Positions 1 through 15,300 are shown, numbered from the stretch's first letter. The stretch: 64,000 bases of DNA from Colias croceus (GCF_905220415.1 NC_059563.1:4040001-4104000); one strand, 5' to 3'. A program made the numbers and translations. Notes: a model not told the origin generated them from the sequence alone.

Positions 1-3000
1 TTTTCATTTCATTTTTCTCACTAATTAAAGTTGTTGGATCTACGTAATCTGACTGGGCTATCCTAGCGCCTAAATGCTTACTACCCTGCATATAAATAGG
101 CAGTTTATTCAAACTTTGATAGGAACTATTATTTGATTTTGAAGGAGAGGGCGTACTGCTCATAGAACTTGATATCGATGTCACCATGCTCATGCTCTTT
201 TCAAACGGAGGTCTGAATAATGTAGGCTTTTGGTTTAGATTATCACAGCTATGTGACATAACTTCTAAATTGTTTTTCTCTATTTGATTTTCATTTATTG
301 TACTCTTTTCACATACACTTCTACTCAAAGCATCGGCGTTAGCTGAATAAAGAATAGTCGAAGTTGTTGGACTGTTATCTGTTGATGTTATAATAACTTT
401 GATATCGTTAGCGTCGAATGGCTTTGATGGTTTATTCGGATCGATTTTATTTTGATTGTCATCTGAATGTTCATCGCCTATAATGCTTCGGAATCTTTGT
501 AGCAAGTTTTTAGAATAACTCCTTGGATTTAAAGCAGATCTTTTTTCGCTTGTTGGACTTTTTAGATCAGTTTTAGTATCTTGATTGTTGGTATCGTTAG
601 CGTTTACTTCTGTTTCTTCGCTTTTAGGTGGTGTACGGTTTTTGAAACGGCTTAAAACATTTTTCAGTGACAGCACATTACCATTTGGTTTATAAATTTT
701 ATGTTCTGGATGTATAACGTCCACAATTTTTGTGTTATTCTGTTGAATTGTTAAGGCTTCACATGACGATGTCACTGATATGTCTAAATTAGTCTGAGAA
801 TTAACAATGTTTTCATTTTTATTAGCGTCTAATTTAATCTTTTCAAAATTGTTTTTATAGCATCGATCTATTTCTTCTTCAAGTTCTAGTGTTGATTTAC
901 TGATGTTTTGCGAATCGTCAGTAGACTTAGTGCTCTTATTAAATTTTAATATATCATTTTCACTCATATATGCTTCTACATCATCATAACTTATTTCACT
1001 TTGATCTGCTGCAATCGTGAATGGTCGATCAACGCTCATAACTTTGCCATCTCTATTTAGGTAAGTCTTACTATTACTGTTTGGTTTACATTTAAACGTA
1101 GTTAAGTTAGTTTCATCTTGACCATTCGTTGGTACTTGGAAACTTCGAGGCAACGAACCGGATTTTCTATCTCTTGAAACATTAAAATGGTCCTTTTGAC
1201 GACTCAACCAAATCTCAGGTGTGTTTGGACTTTGATGATCTGGATTCATGGGTAAATAGTCAGTAGGTAAAGTATTGGGCACTTCTTTCTTTCGTCTACA
1301 TACGTCTATTAAATTATCGTAGAGGTTTTCTTCATTAGCGACAGGTGGTCCTTGGTTCTCCATTGTTACATAGTAATCTGAACTTTTGCGTTTATTTTGT
1401 GGATGTGGATTCACCACTTTTTCAGGTGTTTTTACAGGAACATCATAAATGCCATCGTCTAATGCGTCTCGATTCTTTTTAATTTCATCAAACGACAAAT
1501 AAACATAGTCAGATTCGGGACCTAGTCTCGGAATTTCTGATGTAATTTGCGTTAAGGAACTTGGTGGTGACTTTTTAATAGGTAAATGAGGCTGATGTTG
1601 TATTATTTTACTTTTGATATTGAGTGCATGTAAACTTTCTTCAACGCGCTTTTCCATTCTTAGTGTTTCGTAAATGTGATCATCATCTGACATTACATTT
1701 TCTTTATCCATTTCAACCACTTCGTTATCATCCATATTATCTTCGTCGATCGAAAGTTCTAGATTTTCGGACATTTGCCGGGTAAATTTGGGTTTTAATT
1801 TGGTTAAATCGCTTCGTGCAAGTATCTCTTGATCAGGTATCGAGTGAGATTTTAATAGTCTTTGATGTCTTCTATGAGCGCTGTTTCTTTGTTGCTGTTT
1901 TTTCAATAGCTTCTGGAATTCCCTATTTTGCATTAGAAGTTGAGATATAATTTGTTCTAACGGTTGTTCATTTTCTTCACAACTTTCTTGGATATCATCT
2001 TGTACTTCACTAGGTTTCTCCTCAGTTTCAGTTCCTTCGTTAATGATTTTTTGTTTATTTAAGTACTTGACTTTTTCCAACTCATTCTTTTTAAATGAAT
2101 CTGTTTTCTCTATTAGTTTTTTATACGTCTCTTCATCGATATCTTCATCTTTACTGATTTTGTCCGGTAAAGAGATCTGTGTTGTTAGTTTTGGCTTATC
2201 AACATTGAGGCTATCATTCGACTCCGATATATGCAAAATATTTTCTGTTGATACATCACTTGAAAAATCAGTATAAAATCTTGTAGTAGTATCTGTCCCG
2301 AAACGTCCTTTAGCTCTATTCTTTTTGATTTTCGATATTTTCTTGGGTATATTTTTAGTGTTGTACATTTTAATTTCTAGAATCTGTTTTGATATAACGT
2401 TCCGCTTTCTATTCTCCGTTTCATTATCAGAAATGAGTTCGCTAGACTTCATTTTCTTGCTGATTTTATTTGAACCACAGTTACGGCATTCAAATTCTAT
2501 CTTATCGTTCCGACCGTCATTTCTTTCACTATCACTATCTTGAGATCGCTTTGTAAGGAAGGCTTGTGCATTTTGTTGCAAGCCTGGTTCAGATTTTCGC
2601 CTCCAAGTACCAATTTTAGAAAGTTTCGATCTTTGAGGATCATCTTTGGACTTTGATCTTAAGGTATCCGTTTTGTGCTTATCATTTTCGATACACCTTG
2701 ACTTCCTCGTGTGAAGCGTTCCCATAGAATCAGTGACTGGAATATTTTCTTTAATTTTCGCACATTTAAGACATGTTCTCTGTCTTTTAACGCCTAAAGT
2801 ATCAGTTAGATCTTCCTTGCTCTTCGTTTCAGTATATCCCACGATATTATCAGAGGAGTGGAAGTTTCTAGTTTTATTCAAAGATCCACTAAATTCTTTG
2901 CTAACACTTTCTTGGGAAGATTTAAAGTCTGAACATTTGCAACTGGGCTTTCTCTCTATATGTTCAACGCTTCCAGAATCAATGTAATGTAGTGCTCGAT

Positions 3001-3345
3001 CGCATTCTGGGCATTTTTCTGTGGACACAACATCATTTTTGCAGTTACATTTATCTTTGGAATCTCCTTCGCAATCTGAACACAGATCTATGTAGCAATT
3101 ATCGCATGTATAGTCTGTGCCTTTTTCGATGGAAACTTGAGCACAATCACAGTCTTGACTGGTGTCTCTTGAATTTGGAACGGTATTTTTCCTGTTTTTC
3201 TTCAATCTTCCTCGTATACCGTTTTCGAATGATTTTCGCCTTTCTCGTTCTAATTTACGTTTTTCGAGATACTCGGGCGCAGATAGTTGTTTACGCATCG
3301 ACGCTTGTGATATGAGGTTGTGTGATTTCTCCGCTAGAATATCAT
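1..3345 (-). CDS. RhoGEF exon j: long C-terminal exon with Cys-rich patch, continues past window edge
   Basis: The acceptor is TTTTTTGCAG at 3355-3346. I read about 1.2 kb from the acceptor end and the last 70 bases at the left edge and found no stop; the middle was not fully translated. It begins DDILAEKSHN and then SAPEYLEKRKLERERRKSF, a PLEKHG-like post-PH segment, followed by repeated CxC and CxxC pairs (about 2430-3160). Next come KIGTWRRKSEPG and a long Ser/Asn/Lys-rich, probably disordered region. At the left edge it reads GARIAQSDYVDPTTLISEKN. No stop codon is reached, so the C-terminus is outside the window. Opposite-strand frames at 2043-3371 are shadows. Confidence 0.87.
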
Positions 3346-6300
3346 CTGCAAAAAATAAAATTTTGGTTTAGCTTTGGCTATCGAATCATATGTATATAAG
3401 TGATATATTTATGAAGTATGGAAACTCCAATTGGTCAATTTTTTTATACTTTTCTAGGCAATTCTTACCATCAGTTTTATTCTGTCCCAACTCCATTACA
3501 AGCTGACGCGCGTGCGATGGTATAACTGCGTTGTAGTTTTCTAGTATGACCTAAAAATAAAATATTAGATTAAACAACTTTAAACGTTTAACTTAATAAG
3601 TTTAAACTTGTGAAATTGAAGTCAACGATCTTTCATAAGTGTACAAAGTTTGAATATAATCTATCCGTTTAAAGTGGGTCAGAAACGAGTTTACGAGAGT
3701 CGGTTAATAAAAGAGGGTTAAATAAGTAACACAGCGAAATATATTGGAATAATGAAAGATTTTCATAAGCTAAGCGAAGCTTTATTTATATCTGTTCAAA
3801 ATCTGCATACTGAGGATTGAAATGCATTGACAACATTCTAACAATTAACACAACTACCCTCAAATTTTAGAATAAAAAAACGACGTGTGTCACTCGGGGA
3901 GTGGGGCGGTTGCGCTATTGCATGCTATGCCTTCAAGCCACACCTCCGCCCGTCGGAGTGGGGAGCGTGAGGTTTTTTCGTTACGGAATTTCTCGATTCG
4001 GTCCCCGCGCTCAAGGCCCGCGATAGAAGCTATACAATAGCTTAAAAAATCTATAACAATATTACAAATTGAACTCACCCGTTTTAACAATAAGGTCCAT
4101 TCTCGCTTATGTCTCGGCGATCTCGCTTGTAACGTGAGTTGTGCTCTCGGAGCGTCCCACGGTATCACGTGGAACGATAGCGGAGCGCCCGCTATAGATT
4201 CCACTAGCATCATGTTGTTGCACTGTAAGTATGGGAAAATGAGCTTTATTGTGTGGGAGATAAGAATACTTTTAGAGGCATCGTGTTTTTGCACTGTAAG
4301 TATGGAAAATGAGCTTTATTACATAGGGCATAAGAGTCATTTTAGAGGCATCGTGTTTTTGCACTGTAAGTATGGAAAATGAGCTTTAATAAAGGACAAT
4401 AATGTAGGACACAAGAGTCATTTTACAGGCATCATCAACCTTATAGTGCGGGAAATAAGAGTCATTCTACAAGCATCAAGTTGTTGCACACTAAGTATGG
4501 GAAAATGAGCTTTATTGTGTGGTGCATACGAATCATTTTACAGGCATTATGTTGTTACACTGTAAGTATAGAAAATTGAGCTTTATTGCGTTGGAATAAG
4601 AGTCATTTTACCGGCATTATAAGAATTATTGTGTGGGAGATAAGTGTCATTCTACAATCATCATGTTGTGCACTGTAACGTACAGAAAAATGAGCTTTAT
4701 TGTGTTGAATATAAAAATCATTCTACAAGAATCGTGTTGTTGCACTGTAAGGATATAATGTATGATATGACGAATAAATTATTTTTATCATCATCAGCAA
4801 TCAATTTATTTGTTTATGTGAAATAGTGAAACGCTAAAGTCGTCAGACATTATAAGTATGTTTTGCAAGATGCAAATATAATTATAAATATAATGACTGC
4901 ATATAATTATTACGATAAAAAAGATACGGTTAAGCTATTTCCGATTGCAAGAAAATTTAAATTTGATATACGAAAAAGTCGATAAGAATAATAAAGCAAA
5001 GCTTACCATAATATGCGACTTGTACGCAAGAATGCCGTCTTCTCTATTTTTTGTAACTAGCAACATTTTATCGAAGAGGAAGGCGTGTCGCATCGCCTTC
5101 GCGCCGAAAACTCTGTAAGTAAATAAAAAAATATAAACATAGAATAAACCGTTTTAATTTTCAGATTAACTGCAAAACAATAGAAAAAAAAGGAGCAACT
5201 GCGAGAAAACTTTTTGAACGTGGGTAAAATTTTGTGCCAAACATACATTTAATTTATTTTTTATAGATATTGCCAGTGTCATTAATATCAATTTATCAAG
5301 ATCAAGTTAAAAGTCAAACAAAATGGTATTTTCAAGCAAATTTGTTCTCTGAAAAGGTGTTGGCTAAGCTTAAATACTTCAGAATAATTATTATTTAATA
5401 ATAATTATTAATTTCTTATAATTTAATATTTACCTAAATGTCCCTTCGGCACACAGCTCTCCATATGTAGTCAGGTCCGGCCCGTTCCAACCGTATAGTA
5501 ATGATTGGATTTCCTGAAAAATAATTGTTTGTGTGTTAAAATTTGCTAGGATATTATAATAATTTCATTATTAACACAATTTAATTTAATTTTAAGTCTG
5601 ATTGGCAACGGAAGACAGATAATGGTATGTGCATTGTGCATCTTTCTATAGATTTTACTAATCGTCAAATCATGGAGCTATTGTTTATAATACATTCATT
5701 GGCTGGATTTTTTTAGAAATACGTATATTTAAAAAATATTATTGTATTTACATTATTCCAATCTAGACATGTATGTAAAAGTAACAAATAAAACCACACT
5801 AACTTGCACTCTAACAGCATGTTCGTGCCGTCGCTTCATGTCGTCAATGTGTTGCGCTATCCCTGTCATCTTGAGTAGTGCGTACTCAGTCTCGCAGGAT
5901 GCACATTGCTTTACTACGTTCTGAAATAATTAATAAAAAATTATATGTAAGTAGTTTATAAATATGGACACTGATATAGATGTATGATATAAACTTTCAT
6001 ATTTTGTTCCTCTTTTCGAAAAATATAGGTCCTTGATTAAAATTTTGTACCAAATAAGATTTTAGTATGATTTATATCTAGAACACTAGTGAAACTGCGG
6101 AGAGGAAGGAATTATGCAAATTAAAGACAAAGAATTTCTGCAGGTGCATAAATGCATATTTCGTATCTCAAATCGTACAGATTGTAGAATGTAGATATAA
6201 CATCGTAAAATAAGAAAAATGCAACATTACACTTCAATATCCTTTAAACATAAACCATTTATAAAGTAAGTTTATCTTATTAACAAAAAATCTGATAGAA

Positions 6301-9300
6301 TAGTAGGCACAACCTAAAACCATGAATAAACTAAACGAAACCTCACCTGTAGCAACAGATGATACTTCAAAATCCGTTGCACTGGCTTCAATAAATACGA
6401 CGCTAGTGGCAAAGGGTGGTTTAACTCCAGTTGTCTCTCTCTGAACTCTCTTGCACTCTGTGATTTCGAGGCTAGTGCTGCTAATCGTGCCATAGTACGA
6501 GGATACCCGGTACAGTAAGAGGTGTATACTGAGAAACCAGTAGTGTTGTTTACGAAGCAACGCGCTATGCATGTTGCGTCTAGGCGGCAGGCGTTTAGCT
6601 CTGTGCAGAGCGATCTGTGGAAGAGTTTTATGAGTACAGATACAGATAATAAACTTTACTACTACTACAAATTTTAAATACTGCTGGTTTTACCAGAAAA
6701 CAATTTAAACACAGTCTAACTTTAAACCAGGGATCTGTTATTTTAATAGTTGTCTATGCGAAATACGACAAAACCAATTTAAAAAGAACCCGCGCGTAAA
6801 GATAAACCGTGTCTAATGTTTTTGTGATAAGGCAGTGCATGTTTAAATACTTGTAGTACAACTATAGAATAGAGGTGTCAGTTGAATTAGTTAATTTGAG
6901 TATTTTATTGCTACAGCTGTATAATAATTGTGGACTTAGTAACTAGAGGGAAGGTAGCATAATTTAAATTGAGGAAATTTAATCAATAAATTACTCAGTA
7001 CTTTCCTTCTATATATACGTAGTAACTATTTACTAATCTGTTGCCTATAAGGTACATATAATGTTGTTATTTTTACTTCTAGCACGTTATACGTCTGATG
7101 CTTGTGAAAATTAAGATATTATTTGAAAGTACATATCGGTAGTAGCAGTAGAAGTGTTTTATTTTTTGCCTTTTATAATCCATACTAATATTATAAATGC
7201 GAAAGTAACTCTGTCTGTTACTCAATCACGCCTTAACTACTGAACCAATTTGCGTCAAATTTAGTATAGAGATATTTTGATACTCGAGAAAGGACATAGG
7301 CTACTTTTTACCCCGGGACATAGGATAGGTTTTATCTCGGAAATCCCACAAGAACGGGAACTATGCGGGTTTTTCTTTGACTGCGCGGGCGAAGCCGCGG
7401 GTGGAAAGCTAGTAAATCTATAAATTACAATGACAACATGTAGGTAGGTACACGAAGTTACCTTTAGTATTTTTATTTGTATTACGTAATTGTGTCGAAA
7501 CGAATATTTTTTTTACGACAAACGTGACAAAAATGCCAAAACTCAGAACGCACGATATTTTAAAAATCCAATGGACGTGTATTGGGAAATATTCAAGATG
7601 TGAATTCACAGTTACTTTATTGTCAAAGGATTTAACTGTAACAATAAAAACTACTTACGTGACTTTTGGAGAAACTCTCAAATTGTACGTCGGTTGTATA
7701 TTAAAAGTACCTGTACTTTGTAAATATCCTGGTATGTGAGGTTTGTGATAAATAAAAAGTTTCTACTAATATTATAAACGTAGATGTGCCTGTACTTCCA
7801 AGGTAACTTAATTCTGTACCTTAGTTAGTACATAGTTTGAATTGACGTAGTTTTTGAAAAAGTTTGGAAAACATTTGAGAAATGGGGAACATAATAGGTG
7901 CATCGTAAACCATTTCAAAAAATCAAAAATCAAAAATATTTATTCGTTAACAAATATGTTTACAATTATATCAGTCATTGAGACATCCTTTTAAGCATTT
8001 ATAAGCTTGTGGTAGAATATCTCGCTCTTCCTCTGTATATGTACTCTACATCTACTCTATGTACTCTATGTACTCTACATTACCATTTATTGTTACACGA
8101 ATAACATTTCCTTAATAAAGTAAAAAGTGATATAAAGATAAATGGGTATGTAAAAACTATTCAGATATACTTTATGGAACAGAACAGGTGTGTATCTTTG
8201 TGTATGTGTGTGTGTGTGTGTGCGTGTGTGTGTAATGTGTATATATTATATATGTTGCTTTATTTAAAAAAATAAAATAAAATTTAAAAAAATAAAATAT
8301 TTCTTTCTCAATTATACAGCCTATTTATGATGATTTGTTTATATTTTCCTGTTATACATAATAATTCCATTCTCATTTTCCATTTTAAACGGCCATTAAT
8401 CATCACCAACTGTTAGTAGTTAATAAGAAAATAATAACATAAAAAATCATCGACAGCTTTGCGATTCTTCTTTCTTTGATTCTAGGCATCATCTACTTGT
8501 GTTTCCATGACATGTCATTGAATCTTCATTACGTGAAAAGAAAGAAATACCTGTGAAATACCACAGTATAAAAGAATACCGCAAACTTAATATGCATCTG
8601 CAGTAATTTTTATTTCACTACCGGTTTGAGACGTGCATTTGAAACTCTATACGCCTTACAATTTACTCGTTTGACTAACAAAAGCGCGGTATAGTATATC
8701 ATTGCAAAGCCAGCCAAGTGTCAAGTTAGCCCGTTGTTCTAAGTTTTAAGAGGTTTATGGAGCTGCGACTAGAAAAAGTCGCAAGTTGAAAATGTGTAGG
8801 ACTGAGAGAGAGTATTAATGTATAAAAAATGTACTGCTTTCCGTTATTGCTTGTGACATAACAGCGATTTCAGAAGAAATACATTTAAAAATATGAAATT
8901 AAAGTCAACTGTTAGGGCCCGTTGTCTGTTAAAATTACCACATAAAGCTTTGTGAAGCACGAAGAAGAAATATTTAACTGCTTAAAATAACCTAGTAAGT
9001 ACCTATATGAAGAGGTATGAATTTTTGTCTTAATTTAAAGCCCATCGTTAGTGAATCTGTATGATAGCGTTAAATTTTGCACATTGGGAAGATATAAATA
9101 GGTATACATTTAAACCACCAATTTAATGTATTGTCGTGTCGTCAGATAGTCGCATAGTCGCCCGTCTAAACCGAGCCTAAGCACTTCGGAATAGATATTA
9201 CACAGTAACTGGTTCCAAATGCTGCGGTTTTACTTTCATATGCAAAAACTGGATTAGAATTAAAGATGGCTTTGGTTCTGCATCTAATTATAAATTTAAT

Positions 9301-12300
9301 TTTATGAATTTTCTATGTCCGTTTTGATTATGTTTTCGAGATTTATGATAGACGTTGATTGATTTTACAAAGCCTTATTGCGCAGGGAAGTAATAAGTAC
9401 TAAGTAGTGCTTAATAATAAAGCTCTGTACCTAAGCATTGGTATTAAGGTAAAAATACTAAAATATTAATATTTTCTGTAGTTGTTTCGTTGTTGAAATT
9501 ATATATATTCGTAACACACTTCTAAAAGTTTTATAGCTTAATACGATGCCTACATATTTTATTATAGGATGGCAATTACAGGCTATATCAGAATTAATAA
9601 AATATGATTCATAGAAGTTTCTGACTTGAAGTCATTTTAAAAATATTCTACCTCTCTACGATTATTGTATTAGAAACCATTTTACTTATTTTCTAATGTT
9701 CAATTACTATTTCTTTAGATTTATCTATAAACCCATACACAGATTTACAAGCCGTTATCGTGATTACAAAGCCAGCGATATATCAGGGATTGTGTTGTTG
9801 AGAGCAAATCCTCCCCTTATCCAACATTTTGACGTCCCCTGCTTTATAGACACCCTCGCTAACAGGACTGGACTTTACAATAATACGAACTATTTTTTTT
9901 TGTAAAAATAAGTGGGTAGTTATGTGATAGTCACAATGCTTGTATTATAATTATTATTTATTAGGTATAGTTTTTAATTTACATGGAAGTTTTTTTTAAT
10001 CTATATAATTCGCTCGTTTCCATAATCTTTTTAAATTTACCTGTATATAATTCTTATTTCTTACCACGATTAAATGAATTGGGCTATAACGATTTACGTA
10101 ATTATAGTAAGTAAAAACCTCAATAGAATTTCTCAGGTTTGCAAAAAATTAAAAGTTAATTATAGACAAATGAAGCAATCTATATCAATTTCACACAGCC
10201 ACAAGTAATGGTTCTAGCAGAATTCAAGAAAAAACTTCGAGCTAAGTACATAATATTATGCTATGTCATTACAGTAGTTATTTTGAAACGACCGAGCGTT
10301 GTCAATTTAAAACCAATACGTCTAATTACATGCACTTAGTCACGCTTAGTAATTTACACTGTTGGATTCATTTTGCCTATAATTTCCTGTTCCATTAACT
10401 CTTTAATACAATACGTGAAGGACATGACCTAAATGTTACTATGTTTTCTTGGAATTGTTTATTGTGTATTGGTTATTCCTTTATTTTGTTTATTTAAACG
10501 CACTAATTTGTAGGTAATATTTTTAATAGAATAATGTGACAAGACGATTACTTATCAATAATTTTTATCAAAACTCAAGTCTCCAAATGGATATAAAATA
10601 GCTTTTACTTATTAAATCGCTGTTCAAATACAGTCATTAAAACTAGTTAACGCTATCAATCAATAAAAATACGATCAAATTAGGACGCCTCTTTTTTTAA
10701 ATCGGTTAAAAAATATGAGTACTTACGGCCCTGTTGTTGCTATGGAAGTGTAACAGCTCGTTTTAATATTGCAAGAGTGATTTTTACCACGGTTTATATT
10801 GTGATAACTAGAAAAGCTGCATAGCTAATATACTATGATAAAATAATAAAATATAGGATTATTTTATCCCTAATGAAATACTTTATAAATTTAAAACATA
10901 TGGCAAGTATTACATAATTATGGCAATTAAATCGATAGAATTTTAACCTAATTACTTTTATAATTCTGTAATGTTGTAGTTCTATGTATGTAATTGGAAA
11001 TAAATATATTTGTTTAATAGCTTACTTGTTAAATGCGTAAATATCTTCGATGTTGTTGAACAGCTCCGATAGCTCATCGTCCGAAAACGTTGAGTCCCTT
11101 CGCCATACATGCAGGTATCCCTGAAAAATGTTATGATTTTTGTCAACTACTGAATTAAAATATTAAGTACCTACTTATTATTTGTAGAATTGAATATTTT
11201 AGTAAATAAGCCGAAAAAAAGAGCAGTATTTTAATGATATATGATATTATCCTGACTGAATCTCAGTCATTAATAATTAAACATACTGTAAGAACTATTA
11301 GAAGAACTATGTGTAAATGTTTTATTTTATCCGTAATACACATACACAAATGTTGTATAATTAAAACACCTCTTAAATGAGGGATTATAATTATAACGAA
11401 CCTAGTAAACATATTTACAAACCAAGAAGCTTTTACTATGATGTATTAAGATTAACCAAGATAAGTCTTCCTCATACAATGGACAATCTATTGGTAAACC
11501 ACATGCAGTCAGAACTCAATTTGCGGAGTTCTAGCTCAGATTGTGAATAAAATTACATTCTGTACTGTTCGTAATTTGCACGTTGTGACATCATTGGAAT
11601 TTGAACTTTAGGGTTGTAAACATAGGTTACAATTTGAATATTTTATACATTAAATATCAAGATTGTCAACTAATTTTTCTATTTCTAGTTAAGTAAGATT
11701 TTTGATAATTTAAAATACAAAATAATAAAGAAAGAAACGTTTATTCATTATGGACAGTACAACACACATTTGTACCATTTATAACTTGGCCTGTTTGTTG
11801 ATTCAGACATTTCATTTTAATTTTAACTTGATTTTGGTCATCATAGTTCCCAAATCATAGTGCCTATATATTAAAATACCTGTATTCAATACCGTATTTT
11901 GAAATGAAATAAAAACCGCGGGTCACAGCTAGTTGATATGTTATCTGACTTTCTCTATCACCGGACGTTACAGATTGTCTCCCAGTGTGATACATAATCG
12001 ATATACTGTATTGTATTGCAATTAACATACATTTAAGATTAATAAGAATACTTTAACTGTAAAATAAAAGCGGTAAGAAGAAACTTTATGCGAAAAAGCT
12101 CTTGAAATGGCTGAAGGGAACTGCCAATAGGTATTGGCAGTTCGACAGTGGTTTTTTTTATTTAGGTAAATAAAGCTACAGTTACCAAATTCAACTTGAC
12201 TGTAAAACTTAACCGCAACAATTATTATACTATACACTGCCGGCATAAAAGGGAACTTTGATACAGCAATTAGCTGTCCTTCCGTTATTTCTCTAGAACT

Positions 12301-15300
12301 ATTTATTGTAATACTAAATCAATATTGCCTCTACAATCATGGGAGTTACTATGATGTCTTAAACGTCTTAAATCAGCATTTACGTGGTATTAATTCCATC
12401 GTGTAATTTATACAGCTCTGGAATTAACACTGAAATAATCTTGATTTTAAACATAATAAAATTATATTATATAGATATTAATTATATATTACCCCCCCCC
12501 CCCCCCCGATACCATTAGAAGCAGGTTATACATAGGTATATTTTACATGCCGACTGCAATGAACTGTAAACAATAAAAAATCATTCGGTCATTGTCATTG
12601 TCACGTTGGAAAGTGTCGTGAATCATGACATACATTCTTGCGGTTTTTTTATGGTGTCAGCCATTTACTACATACAGTCATGTGGTATGTCTATAGAGTT
12701 CTATGTCTACGAGCTCAGTACGTACTTATATGTATAACAATAGCGCTAAATATTGTCTTGTTACATTCATATGATATGTTTAAAGTGAGTTGTGTGGTAG
12801 AGATTGCTTTTAGCGATAAGTCCGCCAATACTGTCTAAATTACTATAAACACTAGCAAAAAATAATTTTATTTATTTATTTATTAGCCTTAATCAGACAC
12901 AAAAATGGTAAACAATATGTGCATATAAAAACTGCCAATTTTAATTATTATCAGAACCTAAAAAGAAAATGTTCCTTTTCATTTATTTTAATACCGGGCA
13001 TCGATCTATCCCTTTGGCTTAAATGTCAGAGTGAAAAAACTCTGTTATTAATAGTAAAAGAATAATATTTAACTGATAACATACTCTGATAGGTATTAGT
13101 GCAAGCTAAAATAGGAGAGGTTGTGTCGTGTTTTTTTACGTATCTATGTTCATTTTTCACCGATTTCTCTACAAACTAAAAAAACGACGTGTGACACTCG
13201 GGGACTGCCGCGGTAAAGCTACTGCATGCTATGCCTTCAAGCCACACCTCCGCCCGTCGGAGTGGGGAGCGTGAGGTTTTTTCGTTACGGAATTTCTCGA
13301 TTCGGTCCCCGCGCTCAAGGCCCGTGATAGAAGCTATGCAATAGCTTAATAACATAATCCTTTTATTTATTATCAGATTTACAAGAGATTTAGTATGTAC
13401 AGATTATTTTTCTTATCTCCCATATTGACAGGAGTACACATTACACGGTGTAGATATATTTGAGATATATCGTCAACTAGATAAACGTCAATAAATATAT
13501 CTCAGCCATTACGTTCGTAACGGGATACCATCCTGCGTTGCTTAACTTGCTAGGGCTGTCACTTGTGTATTTTTTGTATTAAGAAACTAGAACGGCGATA
13601 GTGTTGTGTGCATTATTCGGTCACTATAGTAGTAAAGATCCTAAATCTCACCTAAAAAGCATTGTAATACACGATATTATCAATTTATCGAATTATTTTA
13701 TAGTGTCTAAGTTAATGCATTCATAATACCTGCGAAACAAAAAAGAAATTTAAATAAAAAATTGTTTCCAAGTTCTTATATGACATAACAATCATTATAA
13801 TACTGCAATTTTCCTTTTTCTTTTTTTTATTTCGAATAAGTACTCATTTTTTTTCTTCTAAGTGGCAGCCCTGCACAAGATGCGCGGGCGCAGGTACAAG
13901 CTCATTCAAAAGCGCATTAAATTGATTCAATAAAATAACTGTATCACGCCCACAGTGGCTATAAATATGGCATAGACTACGAATTTTTTATTAAGCCATA
14001 AAATATTTTACTTCTAGAACAATTTTTATGGTAAATAGAAGTATGGAAGAATTTTTATGCAAATAAGACTGATCTTAATAAGGAAGTAGGCCTATTATCG
14101 GCAGTTATTTTGTACATTTTTTGTCTCCGTTATATGTATATTATCGCACGAGAATTTAAATAATATATTACACTTTTAATAATATTCTACATATTATGAA
14201 AGTAGATAGGCGTTGCATGACTACCTACAACCGTAGATATTTTCCATATTCAAACCGCTTATAACCCACAAAGCAATATTTTCCATGAATAATTCTTAAC
14301 AAAATATTCCCTTTATAGTCTATGCTACAAATTAGTATAATTTAGCCCACGTTTATTCCGGTCAATCGACACCCACGACGCACAATATTAACTTGAGATA
14401 AAAATAAGATGAATGAAACGTTCGACGCCATGTTGTCGCATATGTTCGCTTTCGTATTTATTTTATAGCATTACAATACTGCTTTGGTAAAATACTGATT
14501 ATTAGCTGTGCCCGGTTTTACCCGCATTACTCCTGTTAGTCTTAGCGTGATGATATACATTATTGTATAGCCTATAGCCTTCCTCGATAAATGACCTATC
14601 TAACACCGAAAGAATGTTCAAATCGGACCAGTAGTTACTGAGATTAACTTTATTATACATATTTGAAGGCAGTGAACTAAAAAAATATTTTATAGTACGA
14701 TATAAAAAAATATTTTATAGTTGTACCTATATGTATTATATTATTATGTTCCACGGGCAAAGCCGGGGAGAACCGCAGTTTGCTTAATATACGAACAACT
14801 GAGAATTCCTTTATTTAATTTTAGAGGGACACTAAAATAATAAATAATAATACGTCCGTCTGGTATAAAGCTGATTACATATAGAAAATCGATAAGTGAA
14901 ACAGATGTGAAATACTGCCCCACAAAGGGACAGGGTATTTCACTATTATTCACTTCACGATAATTATAATACTACTATCTGACCGTTGCTTCGCTCGCAT
15001 GTGCTTTACCCCCATACAATTACCACCCTTATTTCACAATCTCTAAAGAAGCTATCTGTACTTTAAAATAATCCAACCTCGTGAAATTAAACATGAAAAA
15101 AAACTTAGAGGTTTAAAAATTCTTAGATATTCCTAAACTGTATAATCGTGGTATCCACTGAAATTTATTTTTAACCAATAACACAGACTTAAAAGTTAAA
15201 TAAGCAATAAACAAACAATTATAAAATGCAAATATAAGTATAAGAAAAACCAATTAATCACAATGATAAATAAGTATGTCAAACAAGAATTATATCATCT

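Noticed and set aside
2043..3371. Several plus-strand frames of 69-107 codons
   Set aside because: They lie opposite the long RhoGEF exon and are shadows of it; composition is Leu/Phe/Ser rich as expected for antisense of a Lys/Glu-rich frame.
4197..4762. CRISPR-like regular repeats
   Set aside because: Units are degenerate, contiguous, lack unique spacers of constant length, and the genome is eukaryotic.
6234..6572. 112-codon minus frame over RhoGEF exon d
   Set aside because: Wrong frame; the frame set by neighbouring exons gives a clear DH domain instead.
7524..7739. 71-codon plus frame inside a RhoGEF intron
   Set aside because: No domain, no codon signal beyond chance, and no splice or promoter context.
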